Shown here piece by piece: positions 8,598-17,061 of a DNA stretch of 40,838 nucleotides; the first letter of the stretch is position 1, and the number at the start of each line of letters is the position of its first letter. Below the pieces are notes generated by a model. The model was not told the DNA's origin. It saw only the letters and a list, made by a program, of their open reading frames with translations, and made no database searches. The translations under genes were made by a program, and so were the position numbers. The stretch comes from an uncultured Clostridia bacterium (GTDB lineage Bacteria > Bacillota > Clostridia > UBA1381). The stretch lies in the NCBI GenBank assembly GCA_934454215.1, contig CAKSGG010000013.1, forward strand, positions 1-40,838, written 5' to 3'.

Positions 8598-8633
8598 ATC
8601 AATCTCCATTTCCGCCGCCTCAGCGGCACAAGC

Positions 8634-10298
8634 TCAATTCTTTTTCGGAAGTCTGTCCTCGTTAAGAGAATCACCTGTCGGCTCAAAAGGACTCACATTT
8701 ACCACAAGCAGATATGAACCGTCCGCACTCATCATGTCGTCTATGCCCTTATCAATTTCACTGTTTTCCGTAATTTCGGAATTAGGTATTCCGTATGCGT
8801 CGGCAAGAATGTTAAAATCGGGCTTGCCGTCAATCGTAACCGACTGATAATTTGAATTATACAGCAAATACTGATGCTCGTGAACCATTCCCAGACGCCC
8901 GTTTTTGAACAGCACCATTTTTACGGGTATATCCCACTGGCACATAGTTCCCAGCTCAGGCAAATCCATCTGGAAAGAACCGTCGCCCATAACCGCAATC
9001 ACCGGCTTATCAACCGCAGTTGAAGCACCTATCGCAGCCGGCAGTCCATAACCCATAGTTCCAAATCCGCCCGATGTCAAAAAGCTTCTCGGTGATGTAA
9101 AGTTAAAATAATTTGAAGTCCATATCTGATTCTGTCCGACCTCCGTCGAAACATATACATCGGATTTCGTTTTATCGGATAATCTTTGCAGAAAATATCT
9201 CGGGTCAACAAACCCGTCGTCTGCCGTTCTCAATTCATTTGCCGTTTGTTCTCTCAATTCATCGGCCTGACGTATCCATTCCTTGTCCGCCGAATATCCG
9301 TCAAGAAGCGGAATAAGCTGAGTAAGCACATCTTTTATATCGCCCACCACGGGAATGTTTGAAATTACATTCTTCCCTATTTCGGCAGGGTCAATATCAA
9401 TATGTATCAGCTTTTTATTTTTGCTGAAACCGTTTGCATGAGCAACGCTTCTGTCGCCCAGACGCGATCCCATTATTACTACCGTATCCGCCTTGTTAAG
9501 AATCAGATTTGCACGCTTTGCGCCGTGTGAGCCAATCATTCCGTAATATCTCGGACTTGACGACGGCATTACGCCTATACCCATCATAGTTGAAACAACG
9601 GGAATATCTGTATTTTTTATGAGCTTTCTGAACTGCTCAACCGCATCTGAAATCACAACTCCGCCGCCTGCAAGTATAACGGGGCTTTTTGATTCCTTTA
9701 ACGCCTCCGCAACCTTTCTAACCTGCGACTCGTTCGCTTTGCCTATAAGCTTATAACCTCTTATATTAATAGGCTCTTCCTCATCAGGGTAATCAAATTC
9801 TTTTTTCAAAAGGTCCATAGGAAAATCTATAAGTACGGGACCCGGACGACCCGTTCCCGCAATATAAAACGCTTCATTGACAACCCTCGGAATATCAAGA
9901 CCGTCTCTGACAAGATAACTGTGTTTTGTAAACGGAAGTGTTGCGCCTGTGATGTCAACCTCCTGGAATGCGTCCTTACCCAAAAGTGCCGTTCCTACCT
10001 GACCCGTAAGCGCCACAATAGGAATCGAATCCATATGCGCCGTAGCAATACCCGTTATAAGGTTGGTTGCTCCCGGTCCCGACGTTGCCGTGCAGACTCC
10101 GACAGTATGAGTAACTCTGGCATATCCCGACGCCATATGCGCCGCACCCTGTTCATTTCTCGTAAGAATGTGCTTAATGGGTGAAAAAGACATCTTATCA
10201 ATAATCGGGCAGTTTGCCGCTCCGGGATATCCGAACACGACTTTTACTCCGTTCTTTTCCAAGATTTTCACAACCATTTCAGCGCCTGTTAATTTCAA
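8634..10298 (-). CDS. ilvB: Acetolactate synthase large (catalytic) subunit
   Basis: Thiamine-diphosphate enzyme that condenses pyruvate with pyruvate or 2-oxobutyrate, the first committed step of branched-chain amino acid synthesis. The catalytic glutamate is E49 in RNEQGAAHMASGYAR. A central FAD-binding-type domain follows, and the C-terminal ThDP motif GDGSFQMDLPELGT (about 433-446) leads to FKNGRLGMVHE. The 554 aa match the anabolic type (FAD region present) rather than the AlsS catabolic type. GGAGGAG precedes the ATG. Transcription starts at the promoter at 10469-10497 and passes through a structured leader. ilvN begins about 37 bases downstream. Confidence 0.95.
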   Translation of the reverse strand: MKLTGAEMVVKILEKNGVKVVFGYPGAANCPIIDKMSFSPIKHILTRNEQGAAHMASGYARVTHTVGVCTATSGPGATNLITGIATAHMDSIPIVALTGQVGTALLGKDAFQEVDITGATLPFTKHSYLVRDGLDIPRVVNEAFYIAGTGRPGPVLIDFPMDLLKKEFDYPDEEEPINIRGYKLIGKANESQVRKVAEALKESKSPVILAGGGVVISDAVEQFRKLIKNTDIPVVSTMMGIGVMPSSSPRYYGMIGSHGAKRANLILNKADTVVIMGSRLGDRSVAHANGFSKNKKLIHIDIDPAEIGKNVISNIPVVGDIKDVLTQLIPLLDGYSADKEWIRQADELREQTANELRTADDGFVDPRYFLQRLSDKTKSDVYVSTEVGQNQIWTSNYFNFTSPRSFLTSGGFGTMGYGLPAAIGASTAVDKPVIAVMGDGSFQMDLPELGTMCQWDIPVKMVLFKNGRLGMVHEHQYLLYNSNYQSVTIDGKPDFNILADAYGIPNSEITENSEIDKGIDDMMSADGSYLLVVNVSPFEPTGDSLNEDRLPKKN

Positions 10299-10468
10299 AT
10301 AAAACTCCTCCTTTATATTTATTATTGTTTTTGCCGCAAATCAGGTTTTGCCTGCGGCTTATCATCTTTCCATACATAAAGGATGACGAATATGATACCT
10401 GCTGATATTGGGTATCGAAAACTCTCTGCTGTGTACGCAGATGAGAAATTTTTTATTTATACTATATT
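10299..10468 (-). promoter_or_regulatory. Structured leader of ilvBNC
   Basis: About 160 transcribed bases precede ilvB. They contain three inverted repeats: TCTGC/GCAGA (10425-10429, 10437-10441), GATACC/GGTATC (10394-10399, 10411-10416) and GCCGCA/TGCGGC (10333-10338, 10353-10358). No T-box element (a TGGNACC-type stretch) and no U-tract after the last hairpin were seen, so a classic tRNA-sensing terminator is unlikely. A short ORF (ATG at about 10375, MYGKMISRRQNL) overlaps the last hairpin, but it is not rich in Leu, Ile or Val. The mechanism is unknown. Confidence 0.4.
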
Positions 10469-10497
10469 ATTTTATCAGTATTGACGCAGATTGTCAA
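10469..10497 (-). promoter_or_regulatory. Sigma-A promoter of ilvBNC
   Basis: Minus-strand TTGACA (10492-10497), 17-base spacer, TAAAAT (10469-10474). It separates the ilv genes from pckA, which lies upstream on the same strand. Confidence 0.8.
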
Positions 10498-10644
10498 CAC
10501 CATTTTTGTATAATTGTCATAATTAATACTAATATTATTAAAAAAAATATTTTTTTGTCGGTTTTTTCGGAATTTTATATTTCCTGCAACAAACGCCCCA
10601 ATTTATGACATTTTCATTATATCATAAATCAAGGCGCTTATGCG

Positions 10645-10663
10645 GCGTTTCACAGTGAAACGC
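10645..10663. terminator. Hairpin after pckA, possible terminator
   Basis: GCGTTTCA (10645-10652) and TGAAACGC (10656-10663) form a perfect 8-bp stem with a 3-base loop, 16-34 bases beyond the pckA stop. On the pckA strand no T-run follows; the T-rich stretch (TTATTTTT) is on the plus-strand side. Termination of pckA here is plausible but not certain. Confidence 0.4.
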
Positions 10664-10678
10664 TTATTTTTACATCAA

Positions 10679-12283
10679 TTATTTCTGAGGTCCTGCCGAA
10701 ACCAAAGCCTTGCCGGCTGCATTACCCTCGTACTTAGCAAAGTTCTTAACGAATCTGTCTGCCAAATCCTTAGCCTTTGTTTCCCACTCAGCAGCGTCTG
10801 CATATGTGTCGCGCGGGTCAAGAATGTTCTTGTCAACGCCCGGAAGTTCTGTAGGAACTTCAAAATTGAAGAACGGAATCTTCTTTGTCGGAGCGTTTGC
10901 AATATCTCCGTTTAAGATAGCGTCTATGATACCTCTTGTATCACGGATTGAGATACGCTTGCCCGTACCGTTCCAGCCTGTATTTACAAGATATGCCTTA
11001 GCGCCGCTCTTCTGCATTTTCTTAACAAGCTCTTCCGCATACTTTGTCGGGTGAAGTTCCAAAAATGCCTGACCGAAGCAAGCCGAGAATGTCGGAGTAG
11101 GCTCTGTAATTCCTCTTTCCGTACCTGCAAGTTTAGCCGTAAATCCTGACAGGAAGTAGTACTGCGTCTGTTCCGGCGTAAGAATCGAAACCGGAGGAAG
11201 TACACCGAATGCGTCTGCCGACAGGAAGATTACATTCTTTGCGTCGGGAGCTGTTGATACGGGGCGTACAATATTTTCGATATGGTCGATAGGATATGAT
11301 ACACGTGTATTCTCCGTTACGCTCTTATCGTCAAAATCAATCTTGCCGTTTTCGTCAAGCGTTACGTTCTCAAGAAGAGCGTCACGTCTGATTGCGTTAT
11401 ATATATCAGGCTCCGATTCCTTGTCAAGGTTAATAACCTTAGCATAGCAGCCGCCTTCAAAGTTAAATACGCCGTTGTCGTCCCAGCCATGCTCGTCATC
11501 GCCTATCAAAAGACGTTTCGGGTCGGTTGAAAGCGTTGTCTTACCTGTTCCCGAAAGACCGAAGAATATAGCTGTGTTCTTTCCGTCCATATCCGTGTTT
11601 GCCGAACAGTGCATTGACGCCATACCTTTCAATGGCAGATAGTAGTTCATCATCGAGAACATACCCTTCTTCATTTCACCGCCGTACCATGTGTTTACGA
11701 TAACCTGCTCACGGCTTGTAATGTTGAACATTACTGCTGTTTCCGAATTTAAGCCAAGCTCCTTATAATTTTCAACCTTTGCCTTTGATGCGTTGTATAC
11801 AACGAAATCAGGCTCAAAGTTTTCAAGCTCTTCATCAGTCGGCTTAATGAACATATTTGTAACAAAGTGAGCCTGCCAAGCAACCTCAACGATAAAACGT
11901 ATAGCCATACGAGTATCCTTGTTTGCGCCGCAGAATGCGTCAACAACGAAAAGTCTCTTGTTTGAAAGCTCATTAAGAGCAATGTCCTTTACAGCCTTCC
12001 AAGCTTCCTGTGTGGCAGGATGGTTGTCGTTCTTGTACTCGTCAGATGTCCACCATACAGTATCTTTTGAGTTATCGTCCATAACGATAAACTTATCCTT
12101 AGGCGAACGGCCTGTGTATACGCCTGTCATTACGTTTACTGCGCCAAGCTCGCTTACCTGACCCTTTTCAAAACCTTCCAGTCCGGGCTTTGTTTCTTCT
12201 TCAAACAACATCTCGTAAGAAGGATTATGGACAATTTCTGTTGTGCCGGAAATTCCGTACTTAGTTAAATCAATCTTTCCCAT
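10679..12283 (-). CDS. pckA: Phosphoenolpyruvate carboxykinase (ATP)
   Basis: Interconverts oxaloacetate + ATP and PEP + CO2 + ADP. In fermentative anaerobes it often runs in the CO2-fixing, ATP-forming direction, which fits the oxaloacetate or sodium-pump decarboxylase genes elsewhere in the window. The 534 aa show the ATP-type signatures: GRSPKDKF at 58-65, K205/K206 in GGEMKKGMFSMMNY, the kinase-1a P-loop GLSGTGKTT at 242-250, and the metal-binding GDDEHGWDD at 261-269. It is monocistronic: its own promoter is upstream, a hairpin is downstream, and the next gene has its own promoter. AAGAGG precedes the ATG. Confidence 0.97.
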   Translation of the reverse strand: MGKIDLTKYGISGTTEIVHNPSYEMLFEEETKPGLEGFEKGQVSELGAVNVMTGVYTGRSPKDKFIVMDDNSKDTVWWTSDEYKNDNHPATQEAWKAVKDIALNELSNKRLFVVDAFCGANKDTRMAIRFIVEVAWQAHFVTNMFIKPTDEELENFEPDFVVYNASKAKVENYKELGLNSETAVMFNITSREQVIVNTWYGGEMKKGMFSMMNYYLPLKGMASMHCSANTDMDGKNTAIFFGLSGTGKTTLSTDPKRLLIGDDEHGWDDNGVFNFEGGCYAKVINLDKESEPDIYNAIRRDALLENVTLDENGKIDFDDKSVTENTRVSYPIDHIENIVRPVSTAPDAKNVIFLSADAFGVLPPVSILTPEQTQYYFLSGFTAKLAGTERGITEPTPTFSACFGQAFLELHPTKYAEELVKKMQKSGAKAYLVNTGWNGTGKRISIRDTRGIIDAILNGDIANAPTKKIPFFNFEVPTELPGVDKNILDPRDTYADAAEWETKAKDLADRFVKNFAKYEGNAAGKALVSAGPQK

Positions 12284-12331
12284 TGTTCTTACCTCTTTCT
12301 TTAAATATGATGATTGTAACCGACGTTCAAA

Positions 12332-12381
12332 ATCTGATTACATCTGATTACAATTATAGTCAATTTTTTCACAAAAATCAA
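12332..12381 (-). promoter_or_regulatory. pckA promoter with tandem 10-bp direct repeat at the start site
   Basis: Minus-strand TTGATT (12376-12381), 17-base spacer, TATAAT (12353-12358). Two perfect, abutting copies of ATCTGATTAC (plus strand, 12332-12341 and 12342-12351) cover the expected transcription start, a position suited to repressor binding. Confidence 0.65.
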
Positions 12382-12548
12382 TACTTTATTGCAAATTTCT
12401 ATAAATATTATAAATATTGAGTAAAAATTCTTAAAAAGCGGAGCGAATTTACCTACATGAATGTTCAAAGAGCATAAAATAAACATACATTATATCATTT
12501 TAAAATTCATATCAGTAATATATAATATTATTTGCGGAGGTTACATAT

Positions 12549-13259
12549 ATGTTTATAAGCTGGAAAACAGTCAGAAATTGTATTTTCATGATAGGAATAG
12601 GCATAATAACGGGAATCGGTCTGCGTTTTTATTCCGCCTCTCATGTCAGCCCGACATTTTCGGATAACGAAAAATTCACCGTTGTATGCGATGCAGGTCA
12701 CGGCGAACCCGATGGAGGAGCTGTCGGTGCAAACGGCACACTCGAAAAGGATATAAATTTGGCGATTACGCTTAAATTGCAGGAGGTTCTGGAAAACAGC
12801 GGCATAAAAGTCATTCTTACAAGAACGGGCGACAGCGGACTTCACGGCGGCGGCGGCTCGATACGTGCAATGAAGCTTACGGATATGCACAAAAGGCTTG
12901 AAATCATAAATAACAGTAATGCGGATTTATTTTTATCCGTTCATATGAATTCGTTTACAGATAAATCCGTCAGTGGCATTCATGTATTCTACGGCGAAAA
13001 ATACGAATTTATAAAACCTCTTGCCGAAGAAATAATGAATAATACGTCATCTGCCGCCGGCGCACAGGCGCACGATGTAAAAACAGCCGAAAAAAGCTTA
13101 TACTTAATGAAAAATTCCAATATTCCGTCAATTCTCGTTGAGTGCGGCTTTTTATCAAATCCCGATGAAGAAAAAAAGCTTAACGATGATTCGTATCAGT
13201 CAAAGCTTGCATGGGCAATCGGCAAAAGTATCGTGCAATATCGTGAAAATATTGAATAA
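12549..13259 (+). CDS. cwlD: N-acetylmuramoyl-L-alanine amidase, CwlD type
   Basis: Zinc amidase of the Amidase_3 family. CwlD removes the peptide from muramic acid so that muramic-delta-lactam can form in spore cortex. Residues 10-27 are a single hydrophobic segment (signal anchor). The catalytic domain has the zinc ligands H51 (DAGHGEPDGGA), E66 (TLEKDIN) and H132 (SVHMNSF), and the catalytic E198 (LVECGFLSN). At 236 aa with no SPOR or SH3 domain it matches CwlD rather than larger autolysins, and spoVAC in the same window supports sporulation. GGAGG lies eight bases before the ATG. A weak GATG/CATC hairpin with a T-run follows at about 13294-13316. Confidence 0.87.
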   Translation: MFISWKTVRNCIFMIGIGIITGIGLRFYSASHVSPTFSDNEKFTVVCDAGHGEPDGGAVGANGTLEKDINLAITLKLQEVLENSGIKVILTRTGDSGLHGGGGSIRAMKLTDMHKRLEIINNSNADLFLSVHMNSFTDKSVSGIHVFYGEKYEFIKPLAEEIMNNTSSAAGAQAHDVKTAEKSLYLMKNSNIPSILVECGFLSNPDEEKKLNDDSYQSKLAWAIGKSIVQYRENIE

Positions 13260-13360
13260 ATAATGCAGTAAATATTCATTTTATATACATAATGATGAAA
13301 AACATCTGATTTTTTTCGATAAATTTCTAACAATCTTTTATTAATATATCTTAAATAATA

Positions 13361-13389
13361 TTGACTTAATCGCTTTAATGGTGTATAAT
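13361..13389 (+). promoter_or_regulatory. Sigma-A promoter of serC-serA
   Basis: TTGACT (13361-13366), 17-base spacer, TATAAT (13384-13389), 40 bases before the serC start. Confidence 0.85.
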
Positions 13390-13428
13390 AACAGTTATAA
13401 ATACTTATTTTTGAAAGGAATGGTAGTA

Positions 13429-14508
13429 ATGAGTAGAGTATATAATTTTTCGGCAGGACCTTCAATGCTCCCGCTTGAGGTTTTGGAGAGAGCGCAGAAG
13501 GAAATGGTTGAATACGGTTCATCGGGTATGTCCGTTATGGAAATGAGCCACCGTTCGGCTGACTACAAAGCAATTATCGACGGTGCGGAAGCTTTGGTAA
13601 GAGAGCTTATGAACGTTCCAGATAACTACAAGGTTTTGTTCCTGCAAGGCGGAGCTTCATCACAGTTTGCAATGATTCCGATGAATCTGGCAACGAAGAA
13701 TAAAAAAGCCGATTACGTTATTACAGGTCAGTGGGCAAAGAAAGCCGCTGCCGAGGCTGAAAGATATATAACAGTAAACAGAGTCGCTTCATCGGCTGAC
13801 AAAACGTTTACATATATCCCCAAGCTTGATAAGAGTACGTTCTCAAAGGATGCCGATTATTTCTACATTTGCTATAACAATACAATTTACGGAACAAGAT
13901 ACACAGAGCTCCCCGATACGGACGCTGTTCTTGTTGCGGATATTTCATCGTGCGCAATGTCTGAGGTTATGGACGTAACAAAATTCGGTCTGCTTTATGC
14001 AGGTGCGCAGAAGAATCTCGGTCCCGCAGGCGTAACGCTTGTAATCGTAAGAGAAGATTTGATTGGCGAGGTTCTTGACGGAACTCCGACAATGTTCAAT
14101 TATCAGATTCACGCCGACAACGGCTCAATGTACAACACACCGCCGACATACGCAATATATGTGTTAAAGCTTGTTCTTGAATGGATTAAGGAAAAAGGCG
14201 GAATTGCGGAATTGCAGAAGGTCAACGAAAAGAAAGCAAAGCTGCTTTATGATTTTCTTGATTCATCGGAGCTGTTCAAGGGCACTGTAGTTCCCGAAGA
14301 CCGTTCGCTTATGAATGTTCCGTTTGTAACCGGCAGTGAAGAGCTTGACGCAAAATTTGTCAAAGAGGCAAAGGAAGCAGGTTTTGTAAACCTGAAAGGT
14401 CACAGAACAGTCGGCGGCATGAGAGCAAGCATATACAACGCTATGCCTATCGAGGGCGTTGAAAAGCTTGTTGAATTTATGAAGAAATTTGAATCGGAAA
14501 ATAAATAA
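13429..14508 (+). CDS. serC: Phosphoserine aminotransferase
   Basis: PLP enzyme converting 3-phosphohydroxypyruvate + glutamate to O-phosphoserine (serine synthesis, step 2). The start is at 13429 (MSRVYNFSAGPSMLP), with GAAAGGA ten bases upstream; longer in-frame starts (13378, 13420) place that ribosome site inside or against the codon. Family marks are NFSAGPS, the phosphate-contacting GGASSQF (74-80) and the PLP lysine K195 in LLYAGAQKNLGPAG. Length 359 aa is standard. serA starts about 26 bases downstream and supplies the substrate. Confidence 0.96.
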   Translation: MSRVYNFSAGPSMLPLEVLERAQKEMVEYGSSGMSVMEMSHRSADYKAIIDGAEALVRELMNVPDNYKVLFLQGGASSQFAMIPMNLATKNKKADYVITGQWAKKAAAEAERYITVNRVASSADKTFTYIPKLDKSTFSKDADYFYICYNNTIYGTRYTELPDTDAVLVADISSCAMSEVMDVTKFGLLYAGAQKNLGPAGVTLVIVREDLIGEVLDGTPTMFNYQIHADNGSMYNTPPTYAIYVLKLVLEWIKEKGGIAELQKVNEKKAKLLYDFLDSSELFKGTVVPEDRSLMNVPFVTGSEELDAKFVKEAKEAGFVNLKGHRTVGGMRASIYNAMPIEGVEKLVEFMKKFESENK

Positions 14509-14534
14509 ATTTTGAAAGGTTTAAGGTGTTAAAA

Positions 14535-15689
14535 ATGTTTGATATTCTTACATTAAATAAAATTGCAAAATGCGGGCTTGACCAGCTCGGCGCAAATTAT
14601 ACCGTCACAGACGATGAAAACGCAAATCCCGACGGTATTATATTAAGAAGCTTTAATATGCACGATATGGAGCTTGGCAGCAATTTAAAGGCTGTTGCAA
14701 GAGCAGGTGCAGGCACAAATAACATTCCTATTGACAAATGCACGGAAAAAGGTATTGTTGTATTCAACACCCCCGGCGCAAACGCAAACGCTGTTAAAGA
14801 GGCTGTTATAGCAGGCTTGATTTTATCGTCAAGAGACGTTATCGGCGGTGTTGAATGGGCTGAAACTCTTGAGGGAAATGATGTTGCAAAGCAGGTAGAA
14901 AAGGGCAAATCAAACTTTGCCGGAACAGAAATAAAGGGTAAGACTTTGGGCGTAATCGGCTTGGGCGCAATCGGTATTCTTGTTGCAAACGCCGCTTATG
15001 CTTTGGGTATGGACGTAATCGGATATGACCCGTATCTGTCGGTAGACGCCGCATTAAAGCTTTCAAGACACGTTAAAAAGGTAAATGACCTTAATGAAAT
15101 ATGTGCAAATTCGGATTATATTACAATTCACATTCCTTACATGGAATCGACAAAGGACACAATTAATGCCGAAAATATAGCTTTAATGAAAGACGGCGTA
15201 AAGGTTCTGAACTTTGCAAGAAACGGACTTGTAAACAATGATGCAATCAAGGCGGCGCTTGCAAGCGGCAAGGTTTCAAGCTATGTTGTTGACTTCCCGA
15301 ATGAAGAAACGATAAATCAAAAGGGTATAATTGCCATACCTCACTTGGGTGCATCAACAGCCGAATCAGAGGATAACTGCGCTGTAATGGCAGCACGTGA
15401 ACTGGCTGATTATCTTGAAAACGGAAATATTCAAAACTCGGTAAATCTTCCGAATTGTTCACTTCCGTCAAGCGGTGTCGGCAGAGTTACGATTATTCAT
15501 AAGAACATCAAAAATATGCTCGGTAAATTCACCGAAATTCTTTCAGATGTCAATATAAGCGATATGATAAACAAATCAAAGAACGATATTGCATACACTA
15601 TTATAAACACTGACCATAAGGTCGACGATGCCGTTATCAAAAAGCTTGAGGCGGTAGATGATGTTATAGCGGTAAGAGTAATAGCATAA
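14535..15689 (+). CDS. serA: D-3-phosphoglycerate dehydrogenase
   Basis: NAD-dependent oxidation of 3-phosphoglycerate, step 1 of serine synthesis. Domains: an N-terminal substrate-binding half with ARAGAGTNNIP, a Rossmann domain with GLGAIG (about 142-147), catalytic Arg in NFARNGLV and His in IPHLGAST, and a C-terminal ACT domain (about 310-384) that probably binds serine as feedback inhibitor. This is the short Clostridia type of about 385 aa. AAGGTG precedes ATG 14535 by about five bases; a GTG at 14526 after GAAAGG is an alternative adding three residues. It forms an operon with serC and ends at a strong terminator. Confidence 0.95.
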   Translation: MFDILTLNKIAKCGLDQLGANYTVTDDENANPDGIILRSFNMHDMELGSNLKAVARAGAGTNNIPIDKCTEKGIVVFNTPGANANAVKEAVIAGLILSSRDVIGGVEWAETLEGNDVAKQVEKGKSNFAGTEIKGKTLGVIGLGAIGILVANAAYALGMDVIGYDPYLSVDAALKLSRHVKKVNDLNEICANSDYITIHIPYMESTKDTINAENIALMKDGVKVLNFARNGLVNNDAIKAALASGKVSSYVVDFPNEETINQKGIIAIPHLGASTAESEDNCAVMAARELADYLENGNIQNSVNLPNCSLPSSGVGRVTIIHKNIKNMLGKFTEILSDVNISDMINKSKNDIAYTIINTDHKVDDAVIKKLEAVDDVIAVRVIA

Positions 15690-15692
15690 ACC

Positions 15693-15728
15693 AAAAGGGT
15701 TGCTGCGCCAATGCGGCAACCCTTTTTT
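15693..15728. terminator. Bidirectional rho-independent terminator, serA / GH10
   Basis: Stem AAAAGGGTTGCTGC (15693-15706) and GCGGCAACCCTTTT (from 15713) with one G-T pair and a GCCAAT loop, then a run of T. It stops serA and, on the other strand, the glycan operon. Confidence 0.92.
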
Positions 15729-15730
15729 AT

Positions 15731-17047
15731 TTACAGAATAATTTCAAATTTGTCCGACTTTTTCTTTGAAAAGTCAATTTCTTTTGTTACTGTCTTTCCG
15801 TCAACGGTTATTTCAATATCATACTTACCGTAAAATCCCTTAAATTCAGCTTTACCCTCGTCATTTGTACCGATTTCTGTTTCGGTATGCCATACCTTTT
15901 GGAATAAATCCTTTACCGTATAATATGACGGCTTCGGCGTAAAATCAAAACGAATAAGTCCGCCGTAATAATAATTTTCTCCCGATTTCATATCCCCCTG
16001 CGAAGCAAATGCGGCATATCCGTCAACAAGATTCCAATAGATAATCTGCTCAACATTTTCATGCGAGAACCATATCGAATACAGGTTTTTTATAATTTCC
16101 GCCTGAATTGCCTCGTCCTCTTCGCTGTTTGAGTATGCCGGAATTGTCACCTCCGTAACCTGAATAGGCTTGTTCAGCTTTGCATATCTGTTCATAATTT
16201 TGTACAAATGATACGGATTGTATACCTTGTTTGTGCTTGACAATTCATCTTCTTTTTTATAGAACATATGGAACTGCATACCGATTGCGTCAATCGGAGC
16301 GCCCTCATATAGTGCATTTTTTATGTAGGCATAATATTGGTCTGTTATTCTGCCCTCTCCGTACCAAACCGCCGACCATTCATTTATCGCAAGTTTGTTA
16401 TGAGTGAAATACTTTCTTGCAAGCTTGTATGCAAATTCCAGAAAATCATCTTCATCGTACATAGCTGTTGTTCCGCTGTCCCAATACATCTCGTTTGTGA
16501 CTTCAATCGTATCTATTTTATCGGCATAGCGCTCCGCTATTTCTCTGAAATGGCGCTTCATTTCCGCTTTTACCTCATTCGGCGATGCGTCCTTTAACCA
16601 TTTTGGGTAGAAATTATCATATGCAAGTGCGTGTTCGCGCAGCTCTATGCCGTTCTTTTCGCAAAACTCAATACACAAATCGGGCGAGGGACGGCGGTAA
16701 ATTTTAGGGCTGTCCTTTTCATATCTTTGCTTGCCTTTTTCAGGCTCTAAATCGTCCCAATAAAACGGCAGCGTTGCCATATTGAAAGCGTCGGCAAAAT
16801 ACTTTTTGTAAAGCTCGTTTTTCTCATCACTTTCAAGCTCATCAAGCATAAACAAATTTGCACCGTATTTAAATTCATGCGTTTTTTGATTTACCTTTAC
16901 GGACGCATTTTTCACGGGGTTACCGTCCTTATCCTTTAATACAAGCTTTGCATATCCCTTACGGTTGCGCTCAATACCCGTATTTACAATGTCGTCCATA
17001 TAGGCTTTGTTTTCCTCAAAAAATTTTAATACTTCTCTTCTTGACAT
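15731..17047 (-). CDS. Intracellular GH10-like glycoside hydrolase (divergent), last gene of glycan operon
   Basis: Clan GH-A (beta/alpha)8 enzyme of GH10 type, expected to cut beta-1,4-xylo-oligosaccharides or a related backbone. Residues 1-80 are a small beta-domain, followed by the barrel. The acid/base is E186 (IEVTNEMYWD) and the nucleophile E299 (IQVTEVTIP). A C-terminal beta-domain starts at about 385 (AEFKGFYGKYDIEITVDG). There is no signal peptide. The GH10 subsite motif that normally reads HTLVWH is REHALAYDNF here, so substrate preference may differ from true xylanase. It is a paralogue of the GH10 at 21717 with the same length and architecture (438 and 442 aa). GGAG precedes the ATG; RraA lies 15 bases upstream. 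Confidence 0.8.
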   Translation of the reverse strand: MSRREVLKFFEENKAYMDDIVNTGIERNRKGYAKLVLKDKDGNPVKNASVKVNQKTHEFKYGANLFMLDELESDEKNELYKKYFADAFNMATLPFYWDDLEPEKGKQRYEKDSPKIYRRPSPDLCIEFCEKNGIELREHALAYDNFYPKWLKDASPNEVKAEMKRHFREIAERYADKIDTIEVTNEMYWDSGTTAMYDEDDFLEFAYKLARKYFTHNKLAINEWSAVWYGEGRITDQYYAYIKNALYEGAPIDAIGMQFHMFYKKEDELSSTNKVYNPYHLYKIMNRYAKLNKPIQVTEVTIPAYSNSEEDEAIQAEIIKNLYSIWFSHENVEQIIYWNLVDGYAAFASQGDMKSGENYYYGGLIRFDFTPKPSYYTVKDLFQKVWHTETEIGTNDEGKAEFKGFYGKYDIEITVDGKTVTKEIDFSKKKSDKFEIIL

Positions 17048-17061
17048 TTTATTTTCTCCTA

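Noticed and set aside
10299..10497. T-box riboswitch upstream of ilvB
   Set aside because: No TGGNACC-type T-box sequence, no AG-bulge stem I and no terminator U-tract found.
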